A stretch of DNA of 64,000 nt from JAUIBE01 sp035267185 (GTDB lineage: Bacteria; Pseudomonadota; Gammaproteobacteria; Xanthomonadales; SZUA-36). How positions within the stretch are numbered: the first letter of the stretch is position 1; every line of letters begins with the position of its first letter. This document shows, piece by piece, positions 63,618 through 64,000 of this stretch. Made by a program: the position numbers and the translations under genes. The notes below the pieces were generated by a model that was not told where the DNA came from, searched no databases, and worked only from the letters and a program-made list of their open reading frames with translations. Where the stretch lies: positions 43,600 to 107,599 of the forward strand of contig DATFLY010000097.1 of the NCBI GenBank assembly GCA_035267185.1, given 5' to 3'.

Positions 63618-64000
63618 ATGAATCTTACCCGCTTTTTTACATTGGTTTTCTGCTTTACATCACTTTTTCCATCTTATTCGTTTGGTGCTGAAAAGGAGGA
63701 TCTCCAGACGGAGGTTCGACAGTGGCGCGAGGCCAACGAACAGAGCATTGTTGACGGTTTCGTCGATTTGCTGAAAATTCCGAATGTTGCCAGTGACACC
63801 ATCAACATTCTTCGCAACGCCGATCATCTTGTAAGCCAGTTTGAGGCACGCGGCTTTAGCACCAGCCTGCTGGAGTCCGATGGCCCGCCCGCGGTTTTTG
63901 CGGAAAAAGTGATACCAGGCGCAGATCGAACCATCCTGGTTTATATCCACTATGACGGACAGCCCGCAAATGCGGATGACTGGGCTTCAGATCCATGGAC
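63618..64000 (+). CDS. M20 family metallopeptidase, N-terminal part (3' end outside window)
   Basis: First 127 residues. Signal peptide (cleaved near FGAEK), then an M20 opening: a FVDLLKIPNVASDTINI helix and TILVYIHYDGQPAN, in which the His-Asp region is the start of the metal site (H-Y-D). The rest is beyond the window. The ATG is preceded by a weak ribosome site. Independent of the minus-strand Kor operon; its upstream 180 bases must hold both promoters. The same family closes the 5' edge of the window, but these are different genes. Confidence 0.85.
   Translation, partial: MNLTRFFTLVFCFTSLFPSYSFGAEKEDLQTEVRQWREANEQSIVDGFVDLLKIPNVASDTINILRNADHLVSQFEARGFSTSLLESDGPPAVFAEKVIPGADRTILVYIHYDGQPANADDWASDPW

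Noticed and set aside
1..64000. CRISPR arrays, tRNA, rRNA, prophage or insertion-sequence genes
   Set aside because: I saw none. The tandem repeats at 49081 and 56278 have no spacers, and the REP-like repeat at 21306 lacks a transposase in the window.

Overview
The window is ordinary bacterial chromosome, about 55% G+C by eye and densely coded on both strands, with no rRNA, tRNA, prophage or transposase gene. The gene types point to an aerobic heterotrophic gammaproteobacterium, perhaps of the marine Woeseiales or Chromatiales-like groups. They include thrABC, a CPA2 Kef antiporter, bactofilin, several secreted M20, M13 and DUF885 peptidases, TPR proteins and an aerobic-type 2-oxoacid:ferredoxin oxidoreductase. 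This placement is inferred from gene content only; no marker was aligned.

Layout. 0-2.6 kb: end of an M20 peptidase, then a SorAB-like sulfite dehydrogenase with its cytochrome c and a secreted SRPBCC protein. 2.7-8.6 kb: a fasciclin protein, a minus-strand group CDF exporter - EgtD histidine methyltransferase - Kef antiporter, and ilvE. 8.6-9.3 kb: a gene-free stretch with a phased array of TGTCAG half-sites and a candidate structured RNA ending in an intrinsic terminator. 9.3-13.2 kb: a transcription-activator/hydrolase fusion and a divergent secreted subtilase-like protein. 13.3-25 kb: NYN nuclease, dienelactone hydrolase, cyclophilin, aldo/keto reductase, M13 peptidase, a PqqD-like/glycosyltransferase-like protein, ABC exporter and DUF885 protein. 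25-30.3 kb: YbaK, DUF3014, a secreted protein, serA-serC. 30.5-37 kb: FAD oxidoreductase, HerA-like ATPase, antiporter, methyltransferase-like protein, bactofilin, LytS-type kinase. 37-47 kb: zinc peptidase, DUF885-like protein, glk-malQ, persulfide dioxygenase-rhodanese fusion, M20 amidohydrolase, MarR, TPR protein. 48-58 kb: regulators, DUF456, and asnB-thrA-thrB-thrC with an unusually long Cys/Met-type PLP enzyme upstream. 58.2-63.4 kb: an Lrp/AsnC regulator with palindromes in its promoter region and a three-gene 2-oxoacid:ferredoxin oxidoreductase operon carrying its own NAD(P)H/ferredoxin flavoprotein. The window ends in the first 127 codons of another secreted M20 peptidase.

How the genes fit together. 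Amino-acid metabolism dominates: serA-serC, ilvE, asnB-thrABC, the PLP lyase/synthase and many exported peptidases fit growth on peptides. Two sulfur steps are present. The persulfide dioxygenase would make sulfite and the SorAB-like pair would oxidise it to sulfate. Most of the sequence is readily assigned. The least explained parts are the RNA-like region near 8.8-9.03 kb, the PqqD-like/glycosyltransferase fusion at 19.5 kb, the repeated Trp/Gly-rich secreted domain shared by two otherwise unrelated proteins, and the long PLP enzyme with its Lrp neighbour.
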